Part shown: positions 11,860 through 25,235 of the stretch, in pieces
How the letters are laid out: each line of letters begins with the position of its first letter
How positions within the stretch are numbered: position 1 is the first letter of the stretch
From: Pseudoscleropodium purum
Lineage: Eukaryota; Streptophyta; Bryopsida; Hypnales; Brachytheciaceae
Reading direction: 5' to 3'
Assembly (NCBI GenBank): GCA_963969395.1
Contig: OZ017795.1
Span: 33,399,063 to 33,463,062 of the forward strand
Length of the DNA: 64,000 nucleotides
Made by a program: the position numbers and the translations under genes
Notes under the pieces: generated by a model
What the model saw: the letters and a program-made list of their open reading frames with translations, nothing else
What the model was told of the DNA's origin: nothing
Databases searched by the model: none

Positions 11860-12320
11860 GGTGAGGTTTCATTCTAGAGATTCTATATCATTTGGGTCTC
11901 TCACAACAACAAGGTTTTCTCTCAAGAACAATGGCCCCTGGACGTCACTTAAAAGGCCATTTGGGAGGCGCTTCTGGACTCAATGCAGGCGACGCAATTG
12001 AAGACATAACTTGCCATTACTCACTGTTTACAGAAGGCTCCTTCTATTTGGGCCAAGTTTGATCAAATTTAGCTCACTTCCTTAGTGCTTGCATGTAGGG
12101 TTGGTACTTGTATTGTTTGGAACAAGAAGAGTCCCCCTTCTTGCCTCTTTTGCTAGGTTTTATGTTTCTTTTGGTCTCCTTTTGCTCTTATCTCTTCATT
12201 GTCCAGCCTTTGTTGGCTTGGCCACTTTGTACTTGGTTCTTTTTTTTAATGCAATGCTTCTTTCCATTTGTTCAAAAGAAACTAAAAATACTTATAGCTT
12301 TGAATTTTTCTAGTAGATAA
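11860..12320 (+). mobile_element. LINE 3' end fragment, opposite orientation
   Basis: The plus strand at about 11893-11920 reads TCTCACAACAACAAGGTTTT, matching the TCTTGCAACAACAAGGTTTT found just downstream of the zf-RVT region of the minus-strand LINE fragment. The following sequence ends with a T-rich leader, TTTTTTTTAATGCAATGCTT, then AAAAGAAACTAAAAAT. This is the usual look of a plant L1 3' untranslated region. Two LINE pieces thus abut in opposite orientation near 11.85 kb. The short frames at 12089-12320 are probably not genes. Confidence 0.5.
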
Positions 12321-12704
12321 ATATGTGAAATGAATTCATTTCTTATTTTTAAATATTTTTTTAGTATTTTTTCAAATTTTTATATTAACATATTTTAGAT
12401 GATTAATTACAATTCTACACTAAAAACTTTTTGGATGATTTTAATTTTTGGATGTAGCTTAGGGTTCAAATCTTTAGGTGAACCTTATAATTAAAATTCA
12501 AAAATTGAATTCAAACTAAGATTTATTTAACTTCAAAGTATTGTTCTTGTTCAATTAAAGTATAATTAAATGAGAAGTTTCAAAATTCTATACATTCAAG
12601 AATATTTTATTTCAATAAATTTAAACTTTAATCATTTGTATATTTATACAGAAGTCTAAGACTTGGTCTTTTGTATTTTATATTGATACAATGATAAACA
12701 TTAT
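12321..12704. other. AT-rich spacer
   Basis: I see no gene or repeat structure between the LINE fragment and the next TTAA-flanked element. Confidence 0.6.
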
Positions 12705-13642
12705 TTAACCTCTAAAGGACCAAATGCCCATTCAAGGGACTATTGGAATTTCGGTAGGTGATAATGAAGCAAAAAATAAACATATATTTTGAAATTTTGA
12801 CACATGATGGGAACATTTATATCCGTCAACAAATTGCCAAAAAAATCCAATTGGATGCATGCATCATAAGTTATCTTGGTCCCCCAAAACCAAGTACTTT
12901 CAACAATTTGGAAATCTCTTTTTAAATTCCTTCTAAAATTTAGAATGCATGGAAATAATATGATATAGTATACAAAGTATTTCTTAAAACTACTGTTAGG
13001 ACAAAAATCTCATTCAAAAAGTAGCCAAACCTCTACTAGCCCTACTATGCAAGTTTGAAAAAATAAAATGAAATTTCTAACTACAAACACAATTACCTTA
13101 AAATTTTCACTCTCATAATTCTTGAAAATTTTCCACTCAATCCAAATTTTGTCTCTAATTTTTTATTGTTCAAATTTGAAATAAAAAATTTCCTTGCTAT
13201 ACAAGAAATCATCAAAAAATGATTAGTCTATTGCCAATTCACTCAATGTCTTCAAAATGCATGGTGATTTAAAGTAAGGTAGACTCTATATTTACTTTTG
13301 AAATTTTGCATGCATGTATTTAATAATGTGTAATACTTGATGGTGTAGAGGCTCAATTTTTGTGTAGAGCAAAAATTTACTCCTGAAAAGAGAGCCTAAA
13401 GTTTGTTGACATTGTCTTATAGGAATGAAAAGAAGTATTTTTTCACTTTAAAGAATATAATCTTTCAATCCACACGGGAAAATGGGCTGGAAATTTTTCC
13501 ACACATTGTCATCAGAATCTACTACACTTTTGTACAACTGAAGTTTAAAAAAGTTCTTCATTTTCAATTTTTGTCAATGCACTATAAATGGCAATTTTTG
13601 GCAATTTCTCTTGAAAAACACCCAAACCCCTTTGGAGGTTAA
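12705..13642. mobile_element. TTAA-flanked non-autonomous element (930 bp), both ends intact
   Basis: TTAA at 12705-12708 is followed by CCTCTAAAGGACC. The right end reads inward as TTAA (13639-13642) then CCTCCAAAGGGG. The first ten terminal bases differ at one position, and both TTAA copies are perfect. The interior is AT-rich with no coding frame of note and only partly resembles subtypes A and B. Confidence 0.8.
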
Positions 13643-13716
13643 AGGGTTCAAAAATAAAAAAATTTCAAAACAAATAAGAATACATGTTGAGTGCACAAAA
13701 AGCTTGTCTAACAATA

Positions 13717-13974
13717 ACTACACTAAATAGTGAAATTTGATTGCCTTAAGAAATAGGTTGTCTTATTGAAAGAAGTTATCTCATGACTCACTACTTGTTC
13801 ACATAGAAGCACATGCAATTACCTAAATCCAAGCCATGAACCACTGCACCAATCCATGCAATACACATGGTTCTTATTTTCTACATCCTCCTATAGTAAT
13901 TACACATATTTATATAGCATAGAATGTTAAGAAATTAGTTTGGGGCAACCTAATTTCACTATTTAGTGTAGTGG
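13717..13974. mobile_element. Short inverted-repeat element (about 256 bp)
   Basis: The left arm starts CTACACTAAATAGTGAAATT at 13718. The right arm, read inward from 13972, starts with the same 20 bases. The arms match over about 28 bp with two differences. The right end taken one base further out reads CACTAC, suggesting a CACTA relative, but the left end reads AACTAC and no 3 bp duplication is seen. The family is therefore open. Confidence 0.55.
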
Positions 13975-14790
13975 ACCGTAGCTTGCGGAACCACATATCC
14001 AAAACTCAATTTTATCTCCACTGCGTCTTGGGAAGGTTTGCAAAGAGTCCAAACACTAGCAAGATTGATGAGTACAAACACTAGGACAAGGGTAAACATG
14101 CCTCGATGAAAATTGAGCCAAATCACTTGATGGGTTTTGTTAAAAACCCTCATGATTCATCTCCGTCAAGTGGCGTACATACACCGGACTTGCAACCATC
14201 GCCATCACCGTCGCCATCATAAGGTGTATGCAATGAAAAAGGGCACCTTTTTGTTTTTTGTCCCCAAGTCACAACAGGTGGATGCAATGAAGGGTGCCAG
14301 TATGTTTTAAGTTCAAGAGAGCGGCCAAGGCAGAAAACAAAGGTGCCGCTTCCTGCACTGACAGGAGTACTGACCAAGCGTCGGTCTCCAAATGCACACG
14401 AATCAGAACAAGATAAGCTTCACCCCCCTTTGTGGACGCTTGTGACAAGCTGCTGCAGGGGGAGCTGCAATGAGAGGGAGACGCATAGTTTTGGGGGAAT
14501 GGGGAGCTCTGCACATGGCTGGCTGCTGGTGGACACATTGATGCAGGCCGGGGGCTGTCAATGCGGTGGGGTCCTTTCCTTTGCATTCAACCTCCACTCT
14601 ACACCCCAAGTGCACGGCTATCATAGCTTCGAAGGGGGGTACACCTAAAAGCGTTGCAATAAGCTGCGGACGCATGAACATGACAGTTCCAACTATTACA
14701 AGAGGGAGGAGGGGGGTTCTATTCACTTTTGTCGACAGTGGGAAGGGGACTTCAAGTGTAGCATTAGGATTTGTTGATTAGAAATTTTAT
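13975..14790. other. Moderate-GC island, possible captured or decayed gene fragment
   Basis: This block is clearly richer in G and C than its surroundings and has overlapping open frames on both strands (minus 14726-14403, 14586-14269, 14377-14150; plus 14343-14648, 14566-14781). It includes a degenerate CATCGC/CATCAC trinucleotide run near 14196-14220. None of the translations shows a family motif, and no frame continues through the whole block. It may be a fragment of a host gene or a foreign repeat. Confidence 0.4.
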
Positions 14791-14824
14791 TAACAAATTA
14801 TGGAATTTCAAAGTAGTACTTGCG

Positions 14825-15735
14825 TTAACCCTGGAAAGACCCAGGCCATTTTCCTATCAAAAAACACTCAAAACTATCATTTTTGTTGTGTTCATCTAAA
14901 AAAATTAAAAAAATATGTATATTTTAGAATCTCATTGTAGGGTCTTGTACTTTACACGTCTGAGATCACATGGTAAGAATTTTGTGAAGTTTGACCATAT
15001 AGATTGAAAGATATTAGCATTCAAAGTTGGGGGATTTTTCTTTTTGAATGTTGGCTTGCAATTTCAAATGACTTTGGCTACCATTTGTGGAAAAAAGTTG
15101 CACTAGAGATTTTGAATTAAAAAATGTTGTGTTGAAGAATTGAGTAGAACTTTTTTTTAAAAGAAATACACTTGATTATCATTCTTTAAAAAAATATTAA
15201 GTAGAAGTAGGTCCAAGATTGAAAGAAAAACTAAATCATTGATAGGCCTAAGATGGGATTGAAACACAATAATTGTAATGGTGAGATTGTTCTAGCAAAC
15301 AAACTTAGCCTTATCAAATAATTTTTTCTTACAAAATTGTAAAAATTGCATTTAGAAATGAACCCTATAATTTATTTTTCAAAAAGATGCTTAGTTTGCC
15401 CAAATAACAAAATTGTTCATAATTTCACATCACTAATCCGAATGGAATGAATTATAGCTTCAAATGTAAAAAAATATAAGATCTATAAGAAGAGAAAATT
15501 TCAATTTAATTTCAATTTTTTGTGAATTTTTTTCCTACTCAATGACATGAAAATTATATTTAAGATGGCATAACTTTTGCTCTTGGGAACCAATTGAAAT
15601 AAAAATTATTTTCATGCAAAGCTAATAAGTTTTTCTATCTTATGAAAAAAATTCAAAAAAATTCACCAAAAATGAGTTTATGGGAACCTATCCAAATTCT
15701 TAAGATTTCTATGAAGGGACTCTTGGTCCTTTAGG
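14825..15735 (+). mobile_element. TTAA-flanked element, subtype B
   Basis: TTAA at 14825-14828 is followed by CCCTGGAAAGACCCAGGCCA. The body aligns with the element at 30050-30972 through the block GACCATATAGATTG and later the block ACCAATTGAAATAAAAATTA. The right end CTTGGTCCTTTAGG near 15723-15736 is recognisable, but its TTAA has become AATTC. There is no coding frame. Confidence 0.65.
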
Positions 15736-15781
15736 AATTCAGGTAGGAGGCCCAAGAAAAGGTGTATGTAAAAGTTGATTG

Positions 15782-15785
<4 letters not shown>

Positions 15786-15813
<28 letters not shown>
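15786..15813. repeat. Uninterrupted run of 28 G
   Basis: Twenty-eight consecutive G bases sit about 50 bp beyond the right end of the subtype B element. Such a run can form G-quadruplexes and is prone to length change and sequencing error. Confidence 0.9.
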
Positions 15814-16061
15814 ATAATCTCTTTGAAATTTATTTTTTCAATGATTTTTCAAAGAAAGTAAAATAGATTTGGCATCTAATATTTTTTGGATCTTTGTGGA
15901 GTTAGTTACAATTTTTTTTTAATTTTTATAAATGAAATAGTCACAAAAATTGGTCACCTCTTGAAATGTACATTAGTTGTGTATTCATGATGCATTGAGA
16001 ATAGAAAAAACATATATTGGAGGACACTTTCAAATCTTGGTCAGTTTTAGCATCTCCTATC

Positions 16062-16790
16062 TTAACTTCTAAAGTTCTATATTTTACCAAAAATCATTCA
16101 AAATTGTCATTTCTATAACAAAGTGTAAAAGTGAATTTTTTTTTCTTGCTAATGTTGCATACCCAATCATAGGATCTTGCACTATGCAAGTATAGAAATG
16201 TGTGGAAGAACTATTAAAAACTTTGACCATATAGATTTTAAGATTTTATCATGTAAAAGTGAAAATAAGTCCTTTTATGTGCACCTTTTGATATTAGGTT
16301 CTTAGACTTCAAATACATCCTCTTAATTTTGAATATTGCAGTATAAAATTTTGAAGTAAAATCTTTATGGTAGAAAACTAAGTTGAAAATATAGAAAAAG
16401 AAACTCGAAAAAATAAGCTTGATATTCAAATTTAAGAAAATAGTAAGTAGAAGTACGTATAAGATGAAAAAAAATCTTGATTACGAAAAACTCTTAGATG
16501 AAATTGAAACACGCCAATCTTCACAATGAGATTGTTTTAGAAATAAATTTTAACTTTACGAACTTCTAATTTCTGGAAATTTGTAAAAATTGAGTTTAAA
16601 CACAAATCCAATAAGTTATTTAAAACACAAGAAAATGCTTTATTTACTTGTAGAATAAGACTCTCTGTATATTTCACATCAATAATCCAAAAAATGAATT
16701 AAAGCTTTCCATAGATAAAAATATATGCTAAAAAACTTACTTACAATGTTTTTTATTGCATTTTTGTGATTTTTTGGTTGCTCACTTCTT
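16062..16790 (+). mobile_element. TTAA-flanked element, subtype B, 3' end not found
   Basis: TTAA at 16062-16065 is followed by CTTCTAAAGTTC and then ACCAAAAATCATTCAAAATTGTCATTTC, which matches the start of the B copies. The later block with AATGAATTAAAGCTTTCCATAG also matches. Similarity fades near 16790 and no right TTAA terminus is evident. Confidence 0.5.
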
Positions 16791-18900
16791 ACTCTAGATG
16801 GCCTATGGATGCTAATTGTAGGTACATATGGATATTATAGCTAATATTATTTATCCCCCTCTAAATATCTAAATAGGCTATTGAAAAGTACCTACTTAAA
16901 TATGGTTACTACTACTAGGGTGTCATTGTTTCTATCCATTGTTGTTGGTAATTAAAAGACAATTTCAACACATTATAGTGACAATAGTGTATATTGTCTT
17001 GACTCTAAATATATGAATAAGATGTAAATTTTCAAAGTATTTTGTATTGACAAGATGTGTATATCTATATCATAACTAAAATAGTTATGATATACATATA
17101 AAATATAAATGCATATACATACACCAAAAAGTATTTGCATAAGTACTTGAATATATTTCTTGATATTGCATAGACTTATTCACAACTGAAAGGTAATTTT
17201 CACCCACATTAGAATGAATCTTTTAGATACTAAAACTAAATGTATAGTATATCTACTTGGAGTGTGAATTAATTTGTGCTGAAATTCCTTTGGGAATAGT
17301 AAAGTATAGAATTGGAGTGCAAATCACCATTTCAACCCTTAAGTTCTCTAGCAATTTTTTAGCAAAAGTGTTCAAAATTGCCACATTCTAGCGCATTGAG
17401 CAAAAGTCAAATTTCAAAGTATTTTCTTGGAGTTTAATTGTACAAAATTGTATGAGGTCTAGAAGTAAAAGAACATGTGGAAAAATTCCAACCCATTCAA
17501 TAGTGTAGAATTTGAAATTATAATGTTTGAAATTAAAAGTACATAATTTTTTTACCTATCCATTAAGATCAACAATATTTGATTCAAATTTTCCAAGACT
17601 TTGGCACTATTTAAATTTAGAAGATTGCGCAAGTAGTTACGTTAGTTATTTGCTTAATAATTTTCAAAGATAATGGAGGTATTTAACATACCCTAAATCA
17701 TCTTGCATTAAAAATATGTTCAAAAAATGGAAACTTCACTAACAAGATTTTGAACATTTTTGAGAATATAATTTTTGAATATCACAATCCTAAAAGTGAG
17801 TACAAATCTTTCCTTTTTAAAATGAGGTATACAAATATACACTTCTATAAAAATAAATACGGAGAAATACTATTTTTTTTTAAATAATAGATATTTTCAT
17901 ACTTGCATTTATATAAAATAGAAAAATATTTTAAAAAACTAAATAAAAATGGTTATTTTTCTCAACTTAAAAGGACTTCTCATCAACTACTTACATTGTA
18001 ATGAAAAGAATTATACAATCCTTATATTGGTACTGAGATAACTCAGTGTGAATATATGTGCATGATAGAAAAATATTATTTTTAGGAAACCATTTGGACA
18101 GTTTATGCAATCCTTGTAAGTGATTTCAGATTCAAATTTCAAATTTTTTTGGACCCAAAATACTACTATCCTTGAATGATTAGACTGGCATCCAAATCAA
18201 GAATAATTTAAAAATATTAAATAGTTTTTGATAGATATTAAAAAAATTACTGAATGTATATAATTGCCTTATGTACATTCAATAAGAATTTGGGATTCTT
18301 TAGAGGTATAATGCAAAAGTTATGACCAATAAATATTTCACCTTATAAAGTGTGAACCAAAAAAATACCAACTATTTCTTACAATCATCCATCATTGCCT
18401 TAAACTATTGTATGAATGTGTGGAAAAAATTTCAACCCATTTATGTTTGTAGATTGCTAAAAACAAATGGTCAAAGTTATTAAAAAAACACCACAACTTG
18501 TCTAGTTGCTTGACTTATATATGAGCACAATTTTCAAGCTATCTCTAGATTTTCAAGCCCACAAGTTTTTATTAGGCCTACACTTGATTGAAATATAAAT
18601 CATATTTTTGGAAAGTTCAAAAAAACTCTCAAATATAGTATAGTTTTACCTATCATCTATTGAAAAATAACTTTATATGAACTTACCCAAATTTTATAAA
18701 AACTCTACAACAGTCTAAAGAGCTTTAGGATTTAACCAAGTCTATAAATCCATGGTAGAAGAATTGTAGGTTTGGAGTTTTTGGAGCACAATAAATGGTG
18801 ACATAAGAAGAGTCTAGACATAAGATTTTCATTTTTGCAAGTTTTTCTTCTTATTTATTATTGCTATACAAACAAATTTTGAACCTTGTAGAAAAATCAT
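16791..18900. other. AT-rich intergenic DNA, one possible element start
   Basis: No gene is recognised. At 17333 the sequence CCCTTAAGTTCTCTAGCAATT followed by AAAATTGCCACATTC resembles the left end of the subtype A/B elements with a decayed TTCAA instead of TTAA. No matching right end was found. Confidence 0.45.
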
Positions 18901-19172
18901 GAAGTGCCAAGTGACCATGCTAATAGGGTTGTCTCGGACGTTCATTCGTCTACAAATCACGTCCAAAAATTGAATGTCTCATTTCAATGGATGCTGCGGA
19001 TGTCGACGGATGGTGTCCAGTCATTGTCTGGCGGGCAGGCGGACGGGCGTGGACTAAACTCTCTATGTCTACAAATGCTCCAAAATGTGCAAACGTGGAT
19101 GCTAGACGTCCAAACAAACATTTGGGTGTTTGTGCAATCCTGCATGCTAATGACATTGCTGAAGAATAGACA
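18901..19172. other. Short CpG-containing island in AT-rich DNA, unknown
   Basis: About 270 bp contain many CG dinucleotides (GTCTCGGACG, ATGTCGACGG, GGCGGACGGGCG), while the flanks have almost none. Open frames overlap on both strands (plus 18904-19257 and 18987-19169; minus 19213-18950), but none has a recognised motif. It may be a recent insertion that still has unmutated CpGs or a remnant of a gene. Confidence 0.35.
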
Positions 19173-22100
19173 AGTTTTTTCCAAAATACTTGAATGTACT
19201 TCATTTTTTTCATGTAGTTCTAACAATAAGTTCTTGAAAACATACACAATCCATTGAGTGTGGATGATGGGTCTCTTGGGGATTAATTGAAGTTCGACTA
19301 TTAATTTGTAACTCCAAATGCTATCAATTTTTGATGGGCTATTATTAATGAGACAAAGAGTCTAATGAATTACCATAGACAATAAATAGGTTCATTGAGT
19401 ATTATTGAAGATAGACATTTATCAACTAGGGTTCTCTTCTCTCCACAATACTAGAAGCAGTGACAAATATATAAAATTGTCCCAAAAATCCTGAAATAAA
19501 CACTTGTAGAAGGAAATTGAGTGGAAATTTTTAAATTTCCAATCTAGAGTTTAAATATTAGAAGATGTTGTTGGCAATTTTCAATATGTACAATTGCAAG
19601 TTGTAATATTTGTGTTTGAATGTGTGTGTAGAGTAGAATATGTGTCCTTGGAATTTATAGTGGTATTTATAATTGTGAATGTGATTAATGAAGTTATCAA
19701 CTTAGGTTATGTTTGATATGAATTTTGTGATAAATCCAACTTTGTATGTTTGTGTAAATTTTTTGAATAACAAGAATTTGTAAGGAAGCAAACTCAAATG
19801 ATAAAGATAAAGAAATTTAATTGGAAGTTATTGATTGTTTAGAATAAAATTAAATAGCAAGGATAGTAATTGTAGATGGAATTTTACCATATTCAATTTA
19901 AGTTGTATGCATAATTCCAAACATTTAAATGTTAATAGTTTACAAATGGAATTAAGCAATCATTGGAATTAAGGGATGTCTAGTATGACTTTTAGATTCT
20001 AAATTTTTTTTATTAGCATGATAATTTTATTGGATGTAAGTGTATGTATGTCATGTTTGGAAATTTTCCATTCATGTTTGACTTTTAAAATTGATTACTA
20101 AGAGTGAGTCATATACTAAATTAGAATATGACATTTGTGAGATGAATTTAAATATGATTGGTTGATAGTGTTGAGAAAATGAGCGAGAGGAAAATAAACA
20201 AGTTGAATTAGTCAAAGGGCATAATTTTGTAATGCTAGCATCTATTTCAAATGGGTTTGTAAACTCATGAATGATAAGATAAGTGTATCCAAATTGGAAA
20301 TTCAATAATTAACTAGGTTTCAAGAAAGAATTAAACATGGAAAGACAAAAGATAAAGATTCTAAATGGAAAAAAAAAAGTACATAGAATGCTAAGAAGAG
20401 GCCTATTTGACTACCTTTATAACCTTTAATAATGGAGAGCCAAATTTATAATTATCCAATTGAAAAAAAATCTCTTGTTCTTGAATTGCTTTACCTAATT
20501 AAAATTTGCTATTAGTGGTCTACTTGAACATAGTCTCTCTATATCAAACTTAGAGCTAAATATTTAGATTTCAAATTGTTTTTTACAGAATCTTACTACA
20601 ACACTAAAAAAACCATGTATATTAAAATTGTTTGTCTATCAACCATATTGGATTCAATTATCTTGCAATTATTTACTATGTCTCTAGCCTACCTAGTATA
20701 ATATTTCTAAATTAAAATAAGGACATTGTCAAGACAAAATTTTAGAATTATGATTTGACATTCACCAAATCAAGAGGAATCTAGAAGACTTTGCTTCTAA
20801 CTTCTTAGTGTCTTTGCAAGCCTCTTTGAAATAATTGAAAATTAGATGAAAGAAGATTATTCAAAGAGTGATAAACAAAAATATCACATTTATACATATC
20901 ATATATCCCTAATTCTATTTTCATCCATAATTTGGCAATTTCCCCTAAGATTTAAAAAAAAATGAAGTTTTATGGCCAAAAATTTTACAAATTTTCACCA
21001 TTTTTTAGCCAAATTAATCTTTTTGGACAAAATCTAGAATTATTTTGTCCCTCCAAAAGCATTGACAATTTATGAGAGTTTTTCACCATGATGGCAAAAA
21101 AAAAAGCACGCTAGATTGGCTAGTGGAGAGTGTATGTAATATTGGCCTAGTTTGCCTTCCAAGCAATGGACTCCTTAGATTTTCTGGATAATATCTAATT
21201 AAATGACTCTAAGTGAAAAGACAACAATACCTTCAAATCACCCAAATGTGCTGAACTAAAATTTCTTCTAAATTGGCACTTAAGGCACTAAAAAAGGGCC
21301 TAAAAGGAGCCCTAAAAAAGAATCATTGCACATCATTACAAACCAACAACACCCTAATTCACATGCATTGTCTCTCAATTTTGTACCCAATCTAAGTTCA
21401 TAGATTTAATACCGAGATGTCTACAATTTTGATGGTAAATAATTAGAATTTCACCCCCATTTGATAATTTCAACCACCAAATCCTATTGTTAGTCTAATT
21501 TGGGCAGCACTTCTACACTTGCCCTAAAATCCTACAAAATAAACTCATTCATCATGCATTTTCAATCATACAAAATATCCTAAATTGAACATGCATTGCA
21601 CCACATTCATCATCGAGACACATGCAAAGGCATAAGTATTTTTTAATTAGTATTGCAATTAAAAGTTAACTAGCCCAACAACAACAAAATTCAAAATAGG
21701 ATAACAAATCATTGCAACTTCTAACTATAGACCACCTCTCACAAGAACAATTTTCTAGTCTTTATCTTTGCTCCAAATTTGGCAAATTTTAGCTTGTTGG
21801 AAAGCTAACTTGTCCATTTCCATCCTCTCAAATTTAAAGTCATTTGAATATACCATCTTTTGGCAATTTCTTGCCAAAATTGGCACTCTTCCCTAGTGGT
21901 GGCACCTAACTTCTTTATACTAAATCGGTCAACACTACCTTGTTAATGCTCCTAATGGGTCAAGCCTTGGCTATTTGAAAATCTAGTTTCTAAGTGCATC
22001 TTTTCACAAATTTTCAATTGAATTTGCATTGCTAGTCTCTCACTATTGCTAGCCAAAGTTGGTAGTCCAAATCTCAACTCAAAGTTTCCCCATCATTCTC

Positions 22101-23756
22101 AAGGGACTTCCCATTTGACATCAAAACCCTCTATTTTTCACCCATTTTTTTCCATGAAATAGAGAAACCTACTCAATAAACAATCCTACATGATTTCTTT
22201 CTCTAATTTCTAACCTTTTATATTCAAAATTCTCATAAATCACAAAATTGCTCTCAAAACTCAGACTCCTAAGAAAGAGAGAGAGAGGGATCCAAATTCT
22301 AATTTTGTGTATATGACATCCTAAAGAACTAATTTTTTCTAACTACTCTCATCTTATCGTAATTTAGCAATTTGCAAAATTAGTGAAAATATGCGTTAAA
22401 TTATTGTAAATATGCTAATTTAATATAGGCTGTGTTAATTTAAAGCAAAAAAAACTAAATTATTGCAAAACACTCTAAATTACTGAATTTTTATTTTATT
22501 TTAGTGCTTCTAATGAATTTCTTTTGTGTTTTATTATTATTCATTATTTATTATAGTTTTTGATTTACTTTTAGTTTCATGTTTTATTTCTAGTTATTTG
22601 TATCTTTATTTAAATTTTTAAATTTTTTATATTTCCTTTTTTTTTTGGTTTGCAAGTTGATTCTAGTTTCATTTTCTACTTGTAGTGTATTGTTTTCATT
22701 TTGGTTTTGTATTTATGTAGTTTTTATCTTTTGGATTCCTATTTAATTCTAATTTTCTTTTTCTACTTAGTAATTTAATTTTACTTTGGTTTTCTTTTAT
22801 CATCATTTTTTTGTTAGCCTAATTTGATTAGCCTATCAAATCTTGTTTAATTTCTTTCTAGTTTTAAATCCCAATTTTTTCCCTAGAATTTTTCCTTCAT
22901 TTTCTTCTAATTGCATTTTCTAACATTTCACCCTAATATCTCAATTTAGTTCCTATTGCATTCTAATAGAAAACTCACTAATTAGTGGTTTTGGTTTGTT
23001 TTAGAATACTAATATTTTGGGACTTATAAATTCATATAAATTGTTTATATTTTTTGTAATCTAAAAAGTAAACTAATATGGTAGTTCACACAATTAATCA
23101 TCAACTAAAGACCAATGCTTGAGTATAACCTAGAAGGTTCCTAAGAGATTCTCAAATGTTGTAATGTTGAGCTTCAAGGCACCACCTTTAGATTGCTTGG
23201 AGTCCAAGCAAAGTAATTGGCAATCCAAACCAACTACCTTTAGGTTACTTTGAGTGCAAGTAAAGTAATTTAATTTGCTTGAGGTGCAAGCTAAGTAACT
23301 TGAGACTCAAGTCAATACATTAGAGATAGCTTATTACCAAAGCAAGCTAGCTGAATTAATCAAAGTATCATATACAATATAGAAAATTGAGGGGCATTGT
23401 ACTTACTCTTGTTCTTACCCATTGCTATCAATCTAGTCTCATTTTCAATTCATGTTATAACCATTTTTGTTCAAGGAATCCTCTTAGTTTTAATCGTCAT
23501 TTCTCCAAGAGTTGCATTAGCAACAAGTCTAAAGTTTTATAGTTTATTCCTAATTGTTTATCTTATAAATTCTTTGATTACATAATATATATTTATTTTG
23601 AAGAGGGATTTGTTTTTTCATGACACTACAATACTTGATTTATATAGTCAAACCCATCTACCAAGGATGTGTAGGCCAACCTTTATTTGGCTCTTCATAA
23701 TATTTTTCCAAGCAAACCTTCCTCCTATCAAGTCAAAATTACTATTTAAAGCCAAT
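19173..23756. other. AT-rich intergenic DNA, nothing recognised
   Basis: This long stretch has low-complexity T-rich runs near 22500-22900. Near 23160-23340 there are loosely repeated phrases resembling GAGTGCAAGTAAAGTAATTT. No coding region, RNA gene or terminal repeat was identified. Confidence 0.5.
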
Positions 23757-23880
23757 TTATGATATATCAACAATTAATCTTATTTCATGGTGGAGTCTCA
23801 TAGTCATAGTAAGTAAGTTGGAATGAAAAAAATTTGGATGTCTTGTCAATGCTAATTCAAATTAATTTGTGAAGGAAGTT
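23757..23880 (+). repeat. Dispersed direct repeat, copy 1
   Basis: The block TGATATATCAACAATTA followed by TCATAGT/TTGTAGTAAGTAA and TTGTCAATGCTAATTCAAAT recurs at 28617-28725 in the same order. More distant similarity follows in both places (GGTCATTGAAAGT-like blocks near 24845 and 29595). This suggests two decayed copies of an element of at least 1 kb whose ends I cannot place. Confidence 0.45.
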
Positions 23881-25235
23881 GAATACATTTGCCTTCTTTG
23901 AATATATTGTGTATTTTACAATACAAAGATGAATTGAAGATGCAAAAATTCTAATTGATTTGATTCTTTTGGTGCACTTATATTATATCAATCAACATGT
24001 TTCATAAAGTTTGTGATTTTATTGAATGTTTTTATGAAATTCTCAAAAAATGTTGCTTAAGTTTGTTGAATTAATAAGCTTTACAATTAGTCAATTGTAA
24101 CAATGACATGTAGTAGTTTTTGAAGTCTACCAAATTTTTAGAATTGCATTCATATATAAATCATTCAAGTGTGAGGGATCTCATTGTATTGAAATTGTTG
24201 CATTTGTTCTCTAATTGAATGGGATTTCAAACTATTATGAATACTATTGTAGTGAACTAGTCAATGCTTTATATTTTTTCATTGAATGACATATAAAAAC
24301 AGTTCCGATGCTTTACAAAATGATTGTTTTAGATTTGTTGAGTAAAAGTTATTTGGGCTTTAAATTCTCTTTAATGTCAATTTCATTACAACTACATATG
24401 GATATTTATGATGTTGGCATTTTTTGAAGTAGAAAGCTCCTTTGGAAATTGAAATTAGTTTTACATAAATCATAGCTATTGCTTTAAATTCAAATTTTGA
24501 CAATAGACAAAAAGATATATATTGAATAAATACATGTATAATTTATATACTTAGTTAACTTATGATGAATGGCTTGATTGAACTTCTAATCAACTTTAGT
24601 GAATTAGGCCTAATTAGCTAAAGATTTATTTTTATTCTAATTCTATACTACAAAAATGTTTTAATACATCCAACCTTCCATTTAATGATACTGCCTTGAA
24701 AAGTCAAATAGGTCTCTATTAGCATTGTCATGCATTTCTACAACTTGACATGTAGTAGTTGTCCATTACATGTGCATCCAACATGTAAGTATATAAGACA
24801 TTGAAAATCAATTTTAAAAAAGACAGAAAAAACGGACCAACTTAGATCATTGAAAGTTAAAAACCATGTTTTCTTTTGCAAAAACTAAATTTGGTCTAAA
24901 TTATATTTTTATGAAGTTTGCATAATACTAAACAAACTTAACTTTTGTAGAAAAGAATTTAGTACCATAAATAAATAAAAATTATAATTTTTTTAACTAA
25001 TTGTACATTCATTCAATATTATGACAAATATTCATCATAATTAATGAAGAATTTAACCTCTTTTAGGTCAAATAAACTATGTTCAAAATCTTAATAAATG
25101 TCTTTAAAAGATTATATTAAATATTCATAAAGTCTAAAATTATACTAATATAGTACATAAATGAAGATTACTATTTTGAATTTTTAGAGATATAAATATA
25201 CATTAAAGAATGCAAACACATTGTGACTCTATGTT

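Noticed and set aside
14403..14726. Minus-strand 107-codon frame in the GC island as a gene
   Set aside because: Several other frames on both strands are equally open, there is no motif, and no plausible continuation on either side.
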